From Azoarcus sp. DD4 (GTDB lineage: Bacteria > Pseudomonadota > Gammaproteobacteria > Burkholderiales > Rhodocyclaceae), in assembly GCF_006496635.1 (NCBI RefSeq), contig NZ_CP022958.1, positions 1,674,001-1,738,000 on the forward strand: a stretch of DNA of 64,000 nucleotides, read 5' to 3'. The notes beneath the pieces were generated by a model. That model saw only the letters and a list, made by a program, of their open reading frames with translations. It made no database searches and was not told the origin of the DNA. Numbering within the stretch: position 1 is the first letter of the stretch; each line of letters opens with the position of its first letter. Position numbers and translations under genes: made by a program. Below, one piece after another: positions 1 through 10,239 of the stretch.

Positions 1-1015
1 GCGCGCGATGGCGGGCGGCTTCGCGTGCCTCGGTGGCGAGCGTCTGCAATCCGGCCACGTCGACGTTGCGGTCGGTGAGTTCGTCGGTGATCACCGGAGC
101 GAGCAGTTCGTCGTAGAGCACGTCGAGGTCGCGTGCATCGCCGACGAGGTTGGCGTTGTCACGCAGGCGGTTGTTCCATTCGCTGCGAAAGCCGGCCGGC
201 AGGGCTGGGGCGAAGATGCGCAGCAGCGAACGCAGGCGTCGCAGGGCCACCCGCAACTGATGCACGAATTCCGGCCCGTCGTCGCCGGCGGCGATTGCGA
301 CCGCATTGGCTTGCCATTGCCGCAGGCAGGCGAAGGCAAGTTCGCGGAAGGCGACGCTCACGTCCACATCGGCGGTGAGCGGCACCGGCTGGGCGCGAGC
401 GGGCAGGACGGGCTGGTCGAGGAAAAGGCGGTAACCGCGTTCGGCTTTGCTGATGTCGCTCGGGGTCAGCGGCAGGTCGCGCGCCAGGGTGCAGGCGAGT
501 TCGAGCAGATCGAGTGCAGTGCCCTCGACCAGTTCGAGTTCGAGTTCGCAGATCGGCGTGGAGCGCTCCTGCGCCACGATGGTGCCGTTGTCGGTCATCA
601 AAAGGATGCGGACGCCGTCACGCGGCGCATACAGCCGGGTTTCGCGGCGAAAACGGGTGGTGAAGAGCGGAACGAGCTGGTCGTGGTGCTTGTGCAGCAG
701 CTTCGCCACCTCGGGACGGTCGATCGCGGAGAAGTCGAAGCTGCCGCTGTAGGGGCCTTCCCACTCGGGCCGCTGGGTCAGGCCACCGGTGGATGTCGCG
801 GCGCACTTCACCGTCTGCAGCCACTTGCGGCCCTGCTTACGGGTCCGGATCGCCACCTTGCGTGCCTTCAGCGTGAGCGCCGCGGTGTCGTAATAGGTGT
901 TGTCCAGCGTCTCGATCTTGCCCACTTTCTGGGCGGAAGCAACCAGCGGGTGGCGACGCAGGGCGGGCAGCGCGCGGGCGGGCAACGCGAGCTTGAGTTC
1001 GATTTCCTGGCTCAT
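1..1015 (-). CDS. CYTH-CHAD domain protein (inorganic triphosphatase type), 3' end outside window
   Basis: The reading frame begins with ATG at 1015 and is still open at the window edge, so the C-terminus is missing. The first residues read MSQEIELKLAL; the E-x-E-x-K signature (E4, E6, K8) is the metal/triphosphate-binding motif of CYTH enzymes. The CYTH domain covers about residues 1-200. From about residue 205 a helical CHAD domain follows, rich in His and Arg (for example the stretch around FVHQLRVALRRLRSLLR), which in the family binds polyphosphate. E. coli YgiF, with the same two domains, hydrolyses inorganic triphosphate, so that activity is likely. The gene reads away from glnE in the same direction, 100 bases downstream of it. 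The opposite-strand frame here is a GC-rich shadow. Confidence 0.9.
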   Translation of the reverse strand, partial: MSQEIELKLALPARALPALRRHPLVASAQKVGKIETLDNTYYDTAALTLKARKVAIRTRKQGRKWLQTVKCAATSTGGLTQRPEWEGPYSGSFDFSAIDRPEVAKLLHKHHDQLVPLFTTRFRRETRLYAPRDGVRILLMTDNGTIVAQERSTPICELELELVEGTALDLLELACTLARDLPLTPSDISKAERGYRLFLDQPVLPARAQPVPLTADVDVSVAFRELAFACLRQWQANAVAIAAGDDGPEFVHQLRVALRRLRSLLRIFAPALPAGFRSEWNNRLRDNANLVGDARDLDVLYDELLAPVITDELTDRNVDVAGLQTLATEAREAARHRA

Positions 1016-1115
1016 GGCGGGGGCGACGGCGCGTCGGAAGGGACGGGAAACGCAGGATTCTACCCGCCCCAAAAGTGGGCGTGGTTACAGCGGCGTTCCA
1101 TCGTCCCGCGCCTCC

Positions 1116-3797
1116 TCAGCCGCCGAACACGCTTGCCCACAAGGCTTCCACCGGTTTGCGTGCTTCGGCCACCTCGTCCGGTTCGACCCGCGAGGGCTGG
1201 CCGTTGAGGCGCTGTCGGTGCTGCAGACGACGAAACTCGCGGTAGCTGTCGCCGCAGGCCTCGGCCAGCTCGGCGGGAATCAGTCCCAGCTCGGCAGCGA
1301 TGCGTAGCAGTGCGATGTTGCCGAGGTTGCCGGTGAGCTGGGGATGGGCATTGGCATGACCGAGCACCAGATACTGGACGAGGAATTCGACGTCGATCAG
1401 GCCACCGTGGTCGTGCTTGAGATCGAACAGCGCGCTCTTGCCGCCATGTGCATCGCGCATCTTCTGACGCATGTCGGCGACCTCCGTCCGCAGCGCGGCG
1501 AGATCGCGCGGCAGGCGCAGCACCTCGCAGCGGATGCGCTCGAAGGCTTCGCCGATGGCCGGATCGCCAGCGCTGAAGCGGGCACGGGTGAGCGCCTGGT
1601 GCTCCCACACCCAGGCGGACTCGAGCTGGTACTTGCGGAAGGCTTCGAGCGAGCAGGCGATCAGCCCGGATTCGCCGTTGGGCCGCAGGCGCAGGTCGGT
1701 CTCGAACAGGATGCCGGCGGCGGTCTGACTGGACAGCCAGGTGTTGGTGCGCTGGGCAAGGCGGGAATAGACCTCGGCGGATTCCGGCGCCTCGTCGTCA
1801 TACAGGAACACGATGTCGAGGTCCGAGGCGTAACCCAGTTCCTTGCCGCCGAGCTTGCCGTAGCTGATGACGGCGAACTTCGGTTCGTCGCGGTGGCGGA
1901 TCTTGATCTTGCGCCAGCACAGCGGCAGGGTCAGCGCCACCATGATGTCGGCCAGCGCGGAGAGGTGGTCGGCGAGCTTCTCCACCGTGAGCAGGCCGGA
2001 GATGTCCTGGGTGAGCAGGCGGAAGACCTGGGCGTGGTGCTGCTCGCGCATCAGGTCCATCTGGCGTTCCATGTCGGGCTCGATGGCGTCGAGCTGGGCG
2101 GCGAGCTCGTCGCGGAAACGTTGCCAGTCGGGCTGGGGTTCGTGGTTGCGGTCGTCCAGCAGTTCGTCGAGCAGGATGGGGTGGCGCGCGAGGTACTGCG
2201 CGGCCCAGCGCGAACTGCCGACCAGATCGGCCACCCGGCGCAGCGCCTGAGGGTATTGCTGCAGCAAGGCCAGATAGGCACCGCGTCGGCTGATCGCCTC
2301 GAGCAGGTCGAGGCAGCGGGCCAGGGTTTCGTCTGCGTCCTGCGTCGCGGCGGCCGCCTCGATCACGCGTGGCATCAGCGCGTCGAAGCGGTGGCGGATG
2401 TGGTTGGGCAGCTGCTGGTAGCGCGAACTGGCGTGGATGGCGGCGAGCCGGCTGGCCGCGGCGTCGGCGTCGCGATAACCGAGTTCGGTCAGCTTGGGCG
2501 CGGTGCGCGTGCTGTCCTGGGCCGCAGCCCATGTAGCGTTGAGGTTGTGATCTTCGTCGTTGGGATTGCCGAATACCGCTTCGAAATGGCGGCTGACGAC
2601 GGCGCGATGGCCTTCCAGCACGTGGTTGAGCGCGGCGAAACTGTCGAAGCCCATGGCGCGGGCAATCAGCGCGCGGTCGGATTCGCTGTCCGGCAGGTCG
2701 TGCGTCTGGGCGTCGTCCAGGTATTGCAGGCGGTGTTCGAGCCGGCGCAGGAAGTCGTAGGCGGCCGACAGCTCGGCAACGGTGTCGGCGCCGAGAATGC
2801 CGCGCGCGGCCAGTCGTGCCAGCACCTGCAGCGTCGGCCGGATCTGCAGCTCGGTGTCGCGGCCGCCGCGGATCAGCTGGAAGACCTGGGCGATGAACTC
2901 GATCTCGCGGATGCCGCCGGGGCCGAGCTTGACGTTGTGCATGCGGTCGCGGCGGCTCACCTCGCGGCGGATCTGCGCATGCAGGTCGCGCATCGCGTTG
3001 ATCGCGCCGAAGTCCAGATACTTGCGGAAAACGAAGGGGCGGGCGATCTGTTCCAGTTCGCGCCAGCGTTCGCCGGCGAGCACGCGCGCCTTGATCCAGG
3101 CGTAGCGTTCCCACTCGCGGCCCTGGCTAATGAAGTAGTTTTCCAGCATGTCGAAGCTGCCGACCAGCGGACCGGAGTCGCCGTTGGGCCGCAGCCGCAT
3201 GTCGACGCGGAAGACCTGGCCGTGCTCGGTGATTTCGGCCAGCGACTGGATGAGCTGCTTGCCCAGCCGCTCGAAGAACTCGAAGTTGCTGATCACCTTC
3301 TTGCCACCGGTATCGCCGTCTTCCGGGTAGATGAAGATCAGGTCGATATCCGAGGACACGTTGAGTTCGCGCCCGCCGAGCTTGCCCATGCCTATCACCA
3401 GCAGTTCCTGCTCCCAGCCGGTGGGCGAGAGCGGTGCGCCGTAGCGCTGCATCAGCCCCTCGCGCAGCACGTCGTGGGCGTGCTTCACCGCGACTTCGGC
3501 GAGCACGGTCATGGTCTCGGTGACCTCGGCGAGGTCGGCGCTGCCGCTCAGGTCGCGCACGATCAGGTGGCCCAGCACCCAGGTGCGCAACTGGCGCAGG
3601 GTCGGGCGCAGACTGGCTTCATCGGCGCCCTGTTCGGCAATGAAGGCCTGCATTGCTGCCGCGTCGACCGGGGCGTCGATACTGGCCGCCAGCGTTTCCG
3701 CCAGCCAGGGACGGCTGTCCAGCATGCGGGCAAGGTAGCGCGACAGTCCGGCAGCGTGCTGGATGGCGGCAGGCAGGAGGGCGGATTCGGTGGGCAT
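1116..3797 (-). CDS. glnE: Bifunctional glutamine synthetase adenylyltransferase/deadenylase GlnE
   Basis: This enzyme adenylylates glutamine synthetase to switch it off and removes the AMP to switch it on, in response to PII proteins. The protein carries two nucleotidyltransferase domains, each with a G-K-L-G-G motif followed by D-x-D. The N-terminal (deadenylase) copy is at about residues 136-153 (SSDIDLIF) and the C-terminal (adenylyltransferase) copy at about residue 650 (ASDLDIVFLYDD). Both catalytic acid pairs are present. ATG at 3797 gives 893 aa, close to the family length. The frame stays open upstream to 3908, but those 37 residues do not look like GlnE and would consume the promoter space shared with the divergent yhdP. 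A long opposite-strand frame over this gene is a shadow. Confidence 0.97.
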   Translation of the reverse strand: MPTESALLPAAIQHAAGLSRYLARMLDSRPWLAETLAASIDAPVDAAAMQAFIAEQGADEASLRPTLRQLRTWVLGHLIVRDLSGSADLAEVTETMTVLAEVAVKHAHDVLREGLMQRYGAPLSPTGWEQELLVIGMGKLGGRELNVSSDIDLIFIYPEDGDTGGKKVISNFEFFERLGKQLIQSLAEITEHGQVFRVDMRLRPNGDSGPLVGSFDMLENYFISQGREWERYAWIKARVLAGERWRELEQIARPFVFRKYLDFGAINAMRDLHAQIRREVSRRDRMHNVKLGPGGIREIEFIAQVFQLIRGGRDTELQIRPTLQVLARLAARGILGADTVAELSAAYDFLRRLEHRLQYLDDAQTHDLPDSESDRALIARAMGFDSFAALNHVLEGHRAVVSRHFEAVFGNPNDEDHNLNATWAAAQDSTRTAPKLTELGYRDADAAASRLAAIHASSRYQQLPNHIRHRFDALMPRVIEAAAATQDADETLARCLDLLEAISRRGAYLALLQQYPQALRRVADLVGSSRWAAQYLARHPILLDELLDDRNHEPQPDWQRFRDELAAQLDAIEPDMERQMDLMREQHHAQVFRLLTQDISGLLTVEKLADHLSALADIMVALTLPLCWRKIKIRHRDEPKFAVISYGKLGGKELGYASDLDIVFLYDDEAPESAEVYSRLAQRTNTWLSSQTAAGILFETDLRLRPNGESGLIACSLEAFRKYQLESAWVWEHQALTRARFSAGDPAIGEAFERIRCEVLRLPRDLAALRTEVADMRQKMRDAHGGKSALFDLKHDHGGLIDVEFLVQYLVLGHANAHPQLTGNLGNIALLRIAAELGLIPAELAEACGDSYREFRRLQHRQRLNGQPSRVEPDEVAEARKPVEALWASVFGG

Positions 3798-3831
3798 GTG
3801 GACGAGTTCCGAACGTGGGCGTGATCGTTGG

Positions 3832-3837
3832 TAGAAT
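3832..3837 (+). promoter_or_regulatory. Possible -10 element upstream of yhdP
   Basis: TAGAAT lies in the 150-base divergent gap between glnE and yhdP, about 110 bases before the yhdP ATG. There is no convincing -35 hexamer 16-18 bases upstream, so this is only a suggestion. Confidence 0.3.
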
Positions 3838-3947
3838 GCCGGGCTCCGACGGGCGGCCCTGCTGCCCGGAAAACTGACCAACGTGGATGAAGCAAGGATT
3901 GTAGCCAAGCCGGGATATTCCGGCCCGCAAGGTCGGTCCGAATACCC

Positions 3948-6900
3948 ATGAGCGACGAGCCGCAGCGCCTTCCTCCTGTTCCTTCCGTCCCGGCAGCGCC
4001 CTGGCGCGTGTCGGCGTATGCATTCCTGCGCCGGCTAGGTGTCGCGGCGCTCGTCGTCTGGTTTGCCTTCGGTGGCCTCTTCATCGCCCTGCGCGAATTC
4101 GTGTTGCCCAACGTCGGCGCCTATCGGGAGGAGGTCGCGGCCGGGTTGTCGCGCGCGGTCGGGTTGCCCGTTTCGATAGACGCGCTGAGCGGTGACTGGT
4201 CGGGCCTGCGCCCGCGCCTGCATCTGTCGGGATTCGCGCTGAGCGACCAGCAGGGCCAGCCGGCGCTGCGCCTGGAACGCGTTGATGCCACGCTGGCCTG
4301 GTCGGCGCTGCTCAAGCTGCGGCCCTATTTCCATCGTCTCGAAATCGTCGGGCCGGACATCGCCGCCCGCCGCGGCGCCGACGGCAGCATCCAGGTGGCC
4401 GGCATGGCGGTCGACACCGGCGCGTCCGACGGCGGTTTCATCGAATGGCTGCTCGAGCAGCGCCAGGTGGTGGTGCGCAATGCCGCGCTGAGCTGGACGG
4501 ACGACCTGCGCGGCGCACCCGAACTGCGCCTGACCCGCGTCGAGTTCCGGGTGGACCGCAGCTTCGGCAAGCATCGTTTTGCGCTGAGAGCCCAGCCGCC
4601 GGCAGCGCTGGCCTCGGCGCTCGATCTGCGTGGCGAATTGACGCGGCTTGCGGTGGACGCCCCGGTCAAGTCGGTCGGGCGCGTCTACATCGCGCTCGAT
4701 CACGCCGACCTCGGCGGCTGGCGCTCGTGGGTCGATTACCCCGTGCCGGTCAGCGGCAGCGGCGGTGTGCGGGCCTGGATAGACATGGAGGCCGACGGTC
4801 GGCGCGGCATCGTTGCCGACGTCGCCCTGAATGCCGTCGAGACCCGCCTCGGCGAAGGCCTGCCGGCGCTGCAGCTTACCCGCCTGAGCGGCCGTCTGGC
4901 GGCGAGCACCTCGGGTGCGGCTTTCAAGGTGAGTGCCCGCGGCCTCAGCCTGGAAACCGGTGATGGCGTGAGTGTCGCCCCGACGGACTTCCAGCTCGAG
5001 GTTCGGCACGAGGGTGACGGCGCCGGCGGCCTCGCCCGCGCCAATCAGCTCGATCTCACCGGACTTGCTGCGCTGGCGGCCCATCTGCCCTTCGACGACA
5101 GCGTGCGCCAGCGGCTCGCGGCCTTCGCTCCCCGCGGCCGGGTGCAGGATCTGCAGGTCGATTGGCGGGGCGAACTGGATGCGCCGCAGTCGTGGTCGCT
5201 GGCGGCCCGCTTCGACGGCATCGGCCTGGCGGCCCGTGATGCGATTCCGGGTATCGGCGGTCTTTCGGGCGATGTCGAGGGCACCGAGAAAGGCGGGCGT
5301 TTCCGGCTCGACGGACGCGATACCCACGTCGATCTGCCGGAAGTGTTCGTCGAGTCGCGTCTGCTGTTCTCCACTTTCCGTGCGGAAGGCGGGTGGACGC
5401 GCAAGGACGGTCGACTGGAGATCGCGCTCGATTCGGCGAGCTTCGACAATCCGGACGCGGCCGGTACCGCATCCGGCCGCTACTGGCCGGCGACCGGCGG
5501 CGCCGGCGAAATCGACCTGCAGGCCCGTCTCACCCGTGCCGAGGGCACGGCGGTGTGGCGCTACCTGCCGCGCGTCGTCAATCGCGATACCCACGACTGG
5601 GTGCGCAACGCGATTCGCCGCGCCACCGTGCCCGACACGCGCTTGCGCCTCAAGGGCAACCTGGACGATTTCCCCTTCCGCAAAGGCGATGGACAGTTCC
5701 TGGTGGCGATCCAGGTAGCCGACGCCGTGCTCGATTACGCGCCGGGCTGGCCCATCATCGAAGGCATCTACGGCGAGGTCCGCTTCGAAGGACCGGGCCT
5801 GCGCATCGCTGCCAACCGCGGCCGCATCCTCAACGTCGCGCTGAGCGAGGTCGTCGCCAACGTGCCCGATCTCGATGTGCTGCCCAGCGAGGTCATGACG
5901 CTCACCGGCAGGGCCGATGGCGCCACTGCCGACTTCCTGCGCTTTGTCTCCGAAAGCCCGGTGGCCGACCGTATCGACCGTTTCACCGATGCGATGCGCG
6001 CCGAGGGCAATGGCAGTCTCGATCTCAAACTGGTGATGCCGCTGCGCCACACGCGCGACAGCACGGTGCGCGGCGAATACCGCTTCAGCGGCAATCGCCT
6101 GTGGGTGGTCGAAGGCCTGCCGCCGATGGAGGAGGCCGCCGGCCGCCTGCGCTTCACCGCCGACGAACTGGCGATTCCGGAAGCGCGCGCCCGGCTGTTC
6201 GGCGAGCCGATGATACTCACCGCCCAGACTGCGGCGGATGGGACGGTCGCCTTCAACGCGACCGGCCGCCTGAGTGCGGCCGCGCTGATGCAGACCCACG
6301 ACTGGCCGCTGCTTGCCCACCTTGCCGGCAGCACGCCGTGGCAGGCGGACATCGCCGTGCGTCGCGACGGAACGCGGGTGCATGTGCAGTCGGGCCTGGA
6401 TGGCCTTGTCTCCAGCCTGCCGTATCCGCTGAACAAGACCGCCACCGAACGCTGGCCGCTGGAGGTGGCGTTGAACTATCCGGCCAATAGCGATACCTCG
6501 GTGCTCAAGGCGACAATCGACGGCCGCCTGCAGCTCGAGTTCGAGCGCCGCCCTGGCGAGCAGAGGCACGCGGGGGTGGTCCGCGGCGGTGTCGGTGTGT
6601 TCCAGCCGGTGCGCATGGCCGAACGTGGCGTGCTGGTGGCGGCCACCCTGGATGAACTCGACGTCGATGCCTGGCGCAACGCGCTCGGCATGGTCGGAAG
6701 GACTGAGGAAAACGACGCCGGCCTGCAGTTGCCGCTGGCCGGCGTGGCTCTGCAGGCGGGCAAGGTGATCGTGTTGGGGCAGCATCTCACCGGTCTCAAC
6801 TTGCGCGCGGTGGCCGATCCCGGCGGCTGGAAGGCGCGCTTGGACAGCGCCCAGGCACAGGGTGAATTCGACTGGCGTCAGGCCGGAAACGGTAACCTGG

Positions 6901-7865
6901 TGGCGCGTTTTTCGCGCCTGATGGTGGGTGACAAGGACGATGGTGCCGTGGTGGTCGATGAACAAGCCGAGGTGCCGGCCGACCCGCCGCACAGCCTGCC
7001 CGGGCTGGACGTGACGGTCGCTCAGTTGTCGCTGCGCGGCCAGCCGCTCGGCCGTCTGGAGGTGCTGGCGCGCAACCGCGATCGTCAATGGCTGCTCGAG
7101 CGTTTTGCCCTGACCCGTGCCGAGGGGCGCCTGAGCGGCAGCGGCCTGTGGCGGCCAAGCGGCAATCCGCGTACCGAGCTCGACTTCCGTCTCGAAGCGC
7201 CCGACATCGGCCGGCTCACCCACGCGCTGGGTTATCCAGACGCGGTGCGCGGCGGCCAGGCGACGCTCGCCGGCAAGCTCGGTTGGCGCGGTGCGCCGAC
7301 CCGCATCGACTACGCCTCGCTCGACGGCGAGATGACCGTGGAGGCGGAGAACGGCCAGTTCAACAAGCTCGATCCGGGGGTTGGCCGCCTGCTCGGCATC
7401 CTCAGTCTGCAGGCGCTGCCGCGGCGCATCACGCTGGACTTCCGCGATGTCTTTTCCGAAGGTTTCGCCTTCGATCGCATTTCCGGTAGCATCGACGTGC
7501 GTGCCGGGGTGATGCGCACCGAGAACCTGCAGATCCGTGGGCCCGCGGCCCGCGTGCTGATGAGCGGCTCGGCCGACATCGGCGCCGAAACCCAGGATTT
7601 GAGAGTCACCGTGCAGCCTACGCTGTCGGAGTCGGTGGCGATCGGCGCGGCGGCCGGCCTGATCAACCCGGTGGCCGGGGTGGTGACCTATCTCGCACAG
7701 AAGGCCTTGAGCGATCCGATCGAAAAGCTCTTTGCCTACGACTACGCGATCACCGGCGAATGGGACGATCCAAAGGTGGAGAAGCTCGGTTCGCCGGCCG
7801 AAAACCTGATTCCGCAGTTGCCGCTGGGGCAGCCTGCCAAACAATCCGCAACACCTGCCCAATGA
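3948..7865 (+). CDS. yhdP: YhdP family AsmA-like intermembrane phospholipid transport protein
   Basis: The 1305-aa protein has one N-terminal transmembrane helix (about residues 28-48) followed by a very long, beta-rich periplasmic region, which is the plan of the YhdP/TamB/AsmA bridge proteins. In E. coli YhdP helps move phospholipid from the inner to the outer membrane. The C-terminal part (about residues 1120-1270, with a GILSLQALPRRITLDFRDVF stretch and the final LSDPIEKLFAYDY region) matches the AsmA-like C-terminal domain typical of YhdP. The start ATG follows an aatacc leader with no strong ribosome site. Its stop overlaps the start of the downstream nitrilase gene (AATGA at 7861-7865), so the two are probably translationally coupled. 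The opposite-strand 1292-aa frame is a shadow. Confidence 0.92.
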   Translation: MSDEPQRLPPVPSVPAAPWRVSAYAFLRRLGVAALVVWFAFGGLFIALREFVLPNVGAYREEVAAGLSRAVGLPVSIDALSGDWSGLRPRLHLSGFALSDQQGQPALRLERVDATLAWSALLKLRPYFHRLEIVGPDIAARRGADGSIQVAGMAVDTGASDGGFIEWLLEQRQVVVRNAALSWTDDLRGAPELRLTRVEFRVDRSFGKHRFALRAQPPAALASALDLRGELTRLAVDAPVKSVGRVYIALDHADLGGWRSWVDYPVPVSGSGGVRAWIDMEADGRRGIVADVALNAVETRLGEGLPALQLTRLSGRLAASTSGAAFKVSARGLSLETGDGVSVAPTDFQLEVRHEGDGAGGLARANQLDLTGLAALAAHLPFDDSVRQRLAAFAPRGRVQDLQVDWRGELDAPQSWSLAARFDGIGLAARDAIPGIGGLSGDVEGTEKGGRFRLDGRDTHVDLPEVFVESRLLFSTFRAEGGWTRKDGRLEIALDSASFDNPDAAGTASGRYWPATGGAGEIDLQARLTRAEGTAVWRYLPRVVNRDTHDWVRNAIRRATVPDTRLRLKGNLDDFPFRKGDGQFLVAIQVADAVLDYAPGWPIIEGIYGEVRFEGPGLRIAANRGRILNVALSEVVANVPDLDVLPSEVMTLTGRADGATADFLRFVSESPVADRIDRFTDAMRAEGNGSLDLKLVMPLRHTRDSTVRGEYRFSGNRLWVVEGLPPMEEAAGRLRFTADELAIPEARARLFGEPMILTAQTAADGTVAFNATGRLSAAALMQTHDWPLLAHLAGSTPWQADIAVRRDGTRVHVQSGLDGLVSSLPYPLNKTATERWPLEVALNYPANSDTSVLKATIDGRLQLEFERRPGEQRHAGVVRGGVGVFQPVRMAERGVLVAATLDELDVDAWRNALGMVGRTEENDAGLQLPLAGVALQAGKVIVLGQHLTGLNLRAVADPGGWKARLDSAQAQGEFDWRQAGNGNLVARFSRLMVGDKDDGAVVVDEQAEVPADPPHSLPGLDVTVAQLSLRGQPLGRLEVLARNRDRQWLLERFALTRAEGRLSGSGLWRPSGNPRTELDFRLEAPDIGRLTHALGYPDAVRGGQATLAGKLGWRGAPTRIDYASLDGEMTVEAENGQFNKLDPGVGRLLGILSLQALPRRITLDFRDVFSEGFAFDRISGSIDVRAGVMRTENLQIRGPAARVLMSGSADIGAETQDLRVTVQPTLSESVAIGAAAGLINPVAGVVTYLAQKALSDPIEKLFAYDYAITGEWDDPKVEKLGSPAENLIPQLPLGQPAKQSATPAQ

Positions 7866-8722
7866 GCACCGAACCGACTGCCGAAGATCCTGCCGACCCG
7901 ATTCCGCCCGCACCCGTGCGTGTCGCCGCGGTACAGACCGTATCCGGCCCTGACGTCGCCGCCAATCTGCGCGAGGTGGCTGCGCTGATCGCCGCGGCCG
8001 CCGACGACGGCGCCCGCCTGGTGGCGCTACCGGAGTATTTTCCGCTGATCAGTGCGGACGAGACGGCCAAAGTCAGCCTGCGCGAACGCGAAGGTCAGGG
8101 ACCGCTACAGGATTTCCTCGCCGAAGCCGCGGCGCGGCACGGCGTCTGGCTGGTGGGGGGCACCATCCCGATGGTGGCATCGAGCGATCACAAGGTGCGC
8201 AACACCACGCTGGTGTTCAACGACCGTGGCGAGCAGGTGGTGCGCTACGACAAGATCCACCTGTTCGGTTTTCAGCGCGGAGCCGAGCGCTACGACGAGG
8301 CCGCGACCATCGAGCCCGGCCGCCAGGTGGTCAGTTTCGACAGCCCGGCGGGGCGCACCGGTCTGTCCGTCTGCTACGACCTGCGTTTTCCCGAACTTTT
8401 CCGGGCGATGGGTGAACCCGACCTGATCATCCTGCCGGCGGCCTTTACCTACACCACCGGTCGAGCACACTGGGAAGTGCTGCTGCGGGCGCGTGCGATC
8501 GAGAACCAGTGCTACGTGATGGCACCGGCGCAGGGCGGCCGCCATCCGAGCGGGCGCGTGACCTGGGGGCATTCCATGATCGTCGACCCGTGGGGCGAGG
8601 TGCTTGCCTGCAGGGAGGAGGGCTGGGGTTTTGTCGCCGCGGATGTCGATTTTTCGCGCATCGCTTCGGTTCGCGCCAGCCTGCCAGCCCTGAACCATCG
8701 TTGCCTGCCGACGGCCCCGTGA
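7862..8722 (+). CDS. Carbon-nitrogen hydrolase, Nit1/NitA type (probable deaminated glutathione amidase)
   Basis: The 286-aa protein belongs to the nitrilase superfamily. The catalytic triad is visible: Glu58 in LVALPEYFP, Lys131 in YDKIHLF and Cys171 in [12 protein letters not shown]. The last motif and the short length match branch 10 enzymes, in which Nit1/YbeM removes the amide from deaminated glutathione as a metabolite repair step. ATG at 7862 overlaps the yhdP stop codon; an in-frame upstream ATG at 7760 lies wholly inside yhdP and is rejected. The yhdP-nit-tldD order occurs in many betaproteobacteria. The exact substrate is inferred from the family. Confidence 0.9.
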   Translation: MSTEPTAEDPADPIPPAPVRVAAVQTVSGPDVAANLREVAALIAAAADDGARLVALPEYFPLISADETAKVSLREREGQGPLQDFLAEAAARHGVWLVGGTIPMVASSDHKVRNTTLVFNDRGEQVVRYDKIHLFGFQRGAERYDEAATIEPGRQVVSFDSPAGRTGLSVCYDLRFPELFRAMGEPDLIILPAAFTYTTGRAHWEVLLRARAIENQCYVMAPAQGGRHPSGRVTWGHSMIVDPWGEVLACREEGWGFVAADVDFSRIASVRASLPALNHRCLPTAP

Positions 8723-8786
8723 TGCCGGCGCAGATCGTTTTCCGGTTGTCGGAGTCCAACCCGACAACGTCAGAACTGGACCTCAC

Positions 8787-10232
8787 ATGAGCAAATCCAC
8801 CAATCCCCTCAAGATCGCCGACCAGTACCTGCTTGCCCCTTACCAACTGGGCGGCGAAGAGCTGGAAAAGGTGTTCCGCAAATTGATGCGTCATCGCATC
8901 GATTACGCTGATCTCTACTTCCAGTACCACCGCGCCGAGGCCTGGAGCCTGGAAGAGGGCATCGTCAAGTCCGGCAGCTTCGACATCGAGCAGGGCGTTG
9001 GCGTGCGCGCGATCAGCGGCGAGAAGACCGCCTTCGCCTACTCGGACGATATTTCCATCGATGCGCTGATCGGCGCCGCGACCGCCACCCGCGCGATTGC
9101 CGAGGCCGGCAGCCGGCGCAGCGTTGCGATCGAGCCGAAGAAGTCGCGCATCCGCCTGTACCGGGCCGACGATCCGCTGGATTCGCTCGAAGACACTGCG
9201 AAGGTGAAGCTGCTCGAACGCCTCGAAGGCTTTGCCCGCGCCGAGGATCCGCGCGTTACCCAGGTAATGGCGCACATCGCCGGCTCCTGGGAGGTGGTCC
9301 TGGTGGCGCGCAACGACGGCCACATGGCGGCCGACGTGCGGCCGTTGGTGCGGGTGTCGATCACCGTGATCATGGAAGAGAACGGCCACCGCGAACAGGG
9401 CAGCGCCGGTGGCGGCGGCCGTTACGACTACGGCTTTTTCAGCGACGAGCGCCTGCGCGACTACGCCCGTGCAGCAGTCCACCAGGCGAGCGTCAATCTT
9501 GCTGCTGGCCCGGCACCGGCCGGCACCATGTCGGTGGTTCTGGGTGCGGGCTGGCCGGGCATCCTGCTGCATGAGGCCATTGGTCACGGTCTGGAAGGCG
9601 ACTTCAACCGCAAGGGCAGCTCGGCCTTCTCTGGCCGGCTTGGCCAGCAGGTCGCGGCCAAGGGTGTCACTGTGGTCGACGACGGCACCATCCCCGACCG
9701 CCGCGGCTCGCTCAGCATCGACGACGAAGGCAATCCGACCGAGCGCACGGTGTTGATCGAAGACGGCATCCTCACCGGCTACATGCAGGACACCATGAAC
9801 GCGCGGCTGATGGGCATGGCGCCGACCGGCAATGGCCGGCGAGAGTCCTACGCCCACCTGCCGCTGCCGCGCATGACCAATACCTACATGCTCAACGGCG
9901 ACAAGGCACCCGAGGAAATCATCAAGTCGGTGAAGAAGGGGCTCTACGCGGTGAATTTCGGCGGTGGCCAGGTGGACATCACCTCGGGCAAGTTCGTGTT
10001 TTCCACCGCCGAGGCCTACCTGATCGAGAATGGCAAGGTCACGCGCCCGGTCAAGGGGGCGACCCTGATCGGCAACGGCCCGGATGTGCTTACCCGCGTG
10101 AGCATGATAGGCAACGACATGGCGCTCGATCCGGGCGTGGGCACCTGTGGCAAGGACGGCCAGAGCGTTCCGGTGGGCGTCGGCCAGCCGACGCTGCGCG
10201 TCGATGGCCTGACGGTGGGCGGCACCGCCTGA
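8787..10232 (+). CDS. tldD: Metalloprotease TldD
   Basis: TldD forms a heterodimer with TldE/PmbA and degrades unfolded or leader-bearing peptides, for instance in microcin maturation and CcdA antitoxin turnover. The 481-aa protein contains the zinc-binding motif HEAIGH at residues 262-267 (HExxxH), the hallmark of this family, followed by [12 protein letters not shown]. The length and the C-terminal glycine-rich region ([20 protein letters not shown]) match TldD rather than PmbA. It starts 64 bases after nit and is the last gene before the T6SS locus; its stop is 7 bases from the convergent tssE stop. Confidence 0.97.
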   Translation: MSKSTNPLKIADQYLLAPYQLGGEELEKVFRKLMRHRIDYADLYFQYHRAEAWSLEEGIVKSGSFDIEQGVGVRAISGEKTAFAYSDDISIDALIGAATATRAIAEAGSRRSVAIEPKKSRIRLYRADDPLDSLEDTAKVKLLERLEGFARAEDPRVTQVMAHIAGSWEVVLVARNDGHMAADVRPLVRVSITVIMEENGHREQGSAGGGGRYDYGFFSDERLRDYARAAVHQASVNLAAGPAPAGTMSVVLGAGWPGILLHEAIGHGLEGDFNRKGSSAFSGRLGQQVAAKGVTVVDDGTIPDRRGSLSIDDEGNPTERTVLIEDGILTGYMQDTMNARLMGMAPTGNGRRESYAHLPLPRMTNTYMLNGDKAPEEIIKSVKKGLYAVNFGGGQVDITSGKFVFSTAEAYLIENGKVTRPVKGATLIGNGPDVLTRVSMIGNDMALDPGVGTCGKDGQSVPVGVGQPTLRVDGLTVGGTA

Positions 10233-10239
10233 GCCGTAT

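Noticed and set aside
1344..3824. 826-aa plus-strand open frame over glnE
   Set aside because: GC-rich antisense shadow: glnE on the other strand has all catalytic motifs, and this frame has no recognisable domain.
4035..7913. 1292-aa minus-strand open frame over yhdP
   Set aside because: Shadow frame, His/Gln/Arg-rich with no domain; yhdP has a proper membrane anchor and AsmA-like end.
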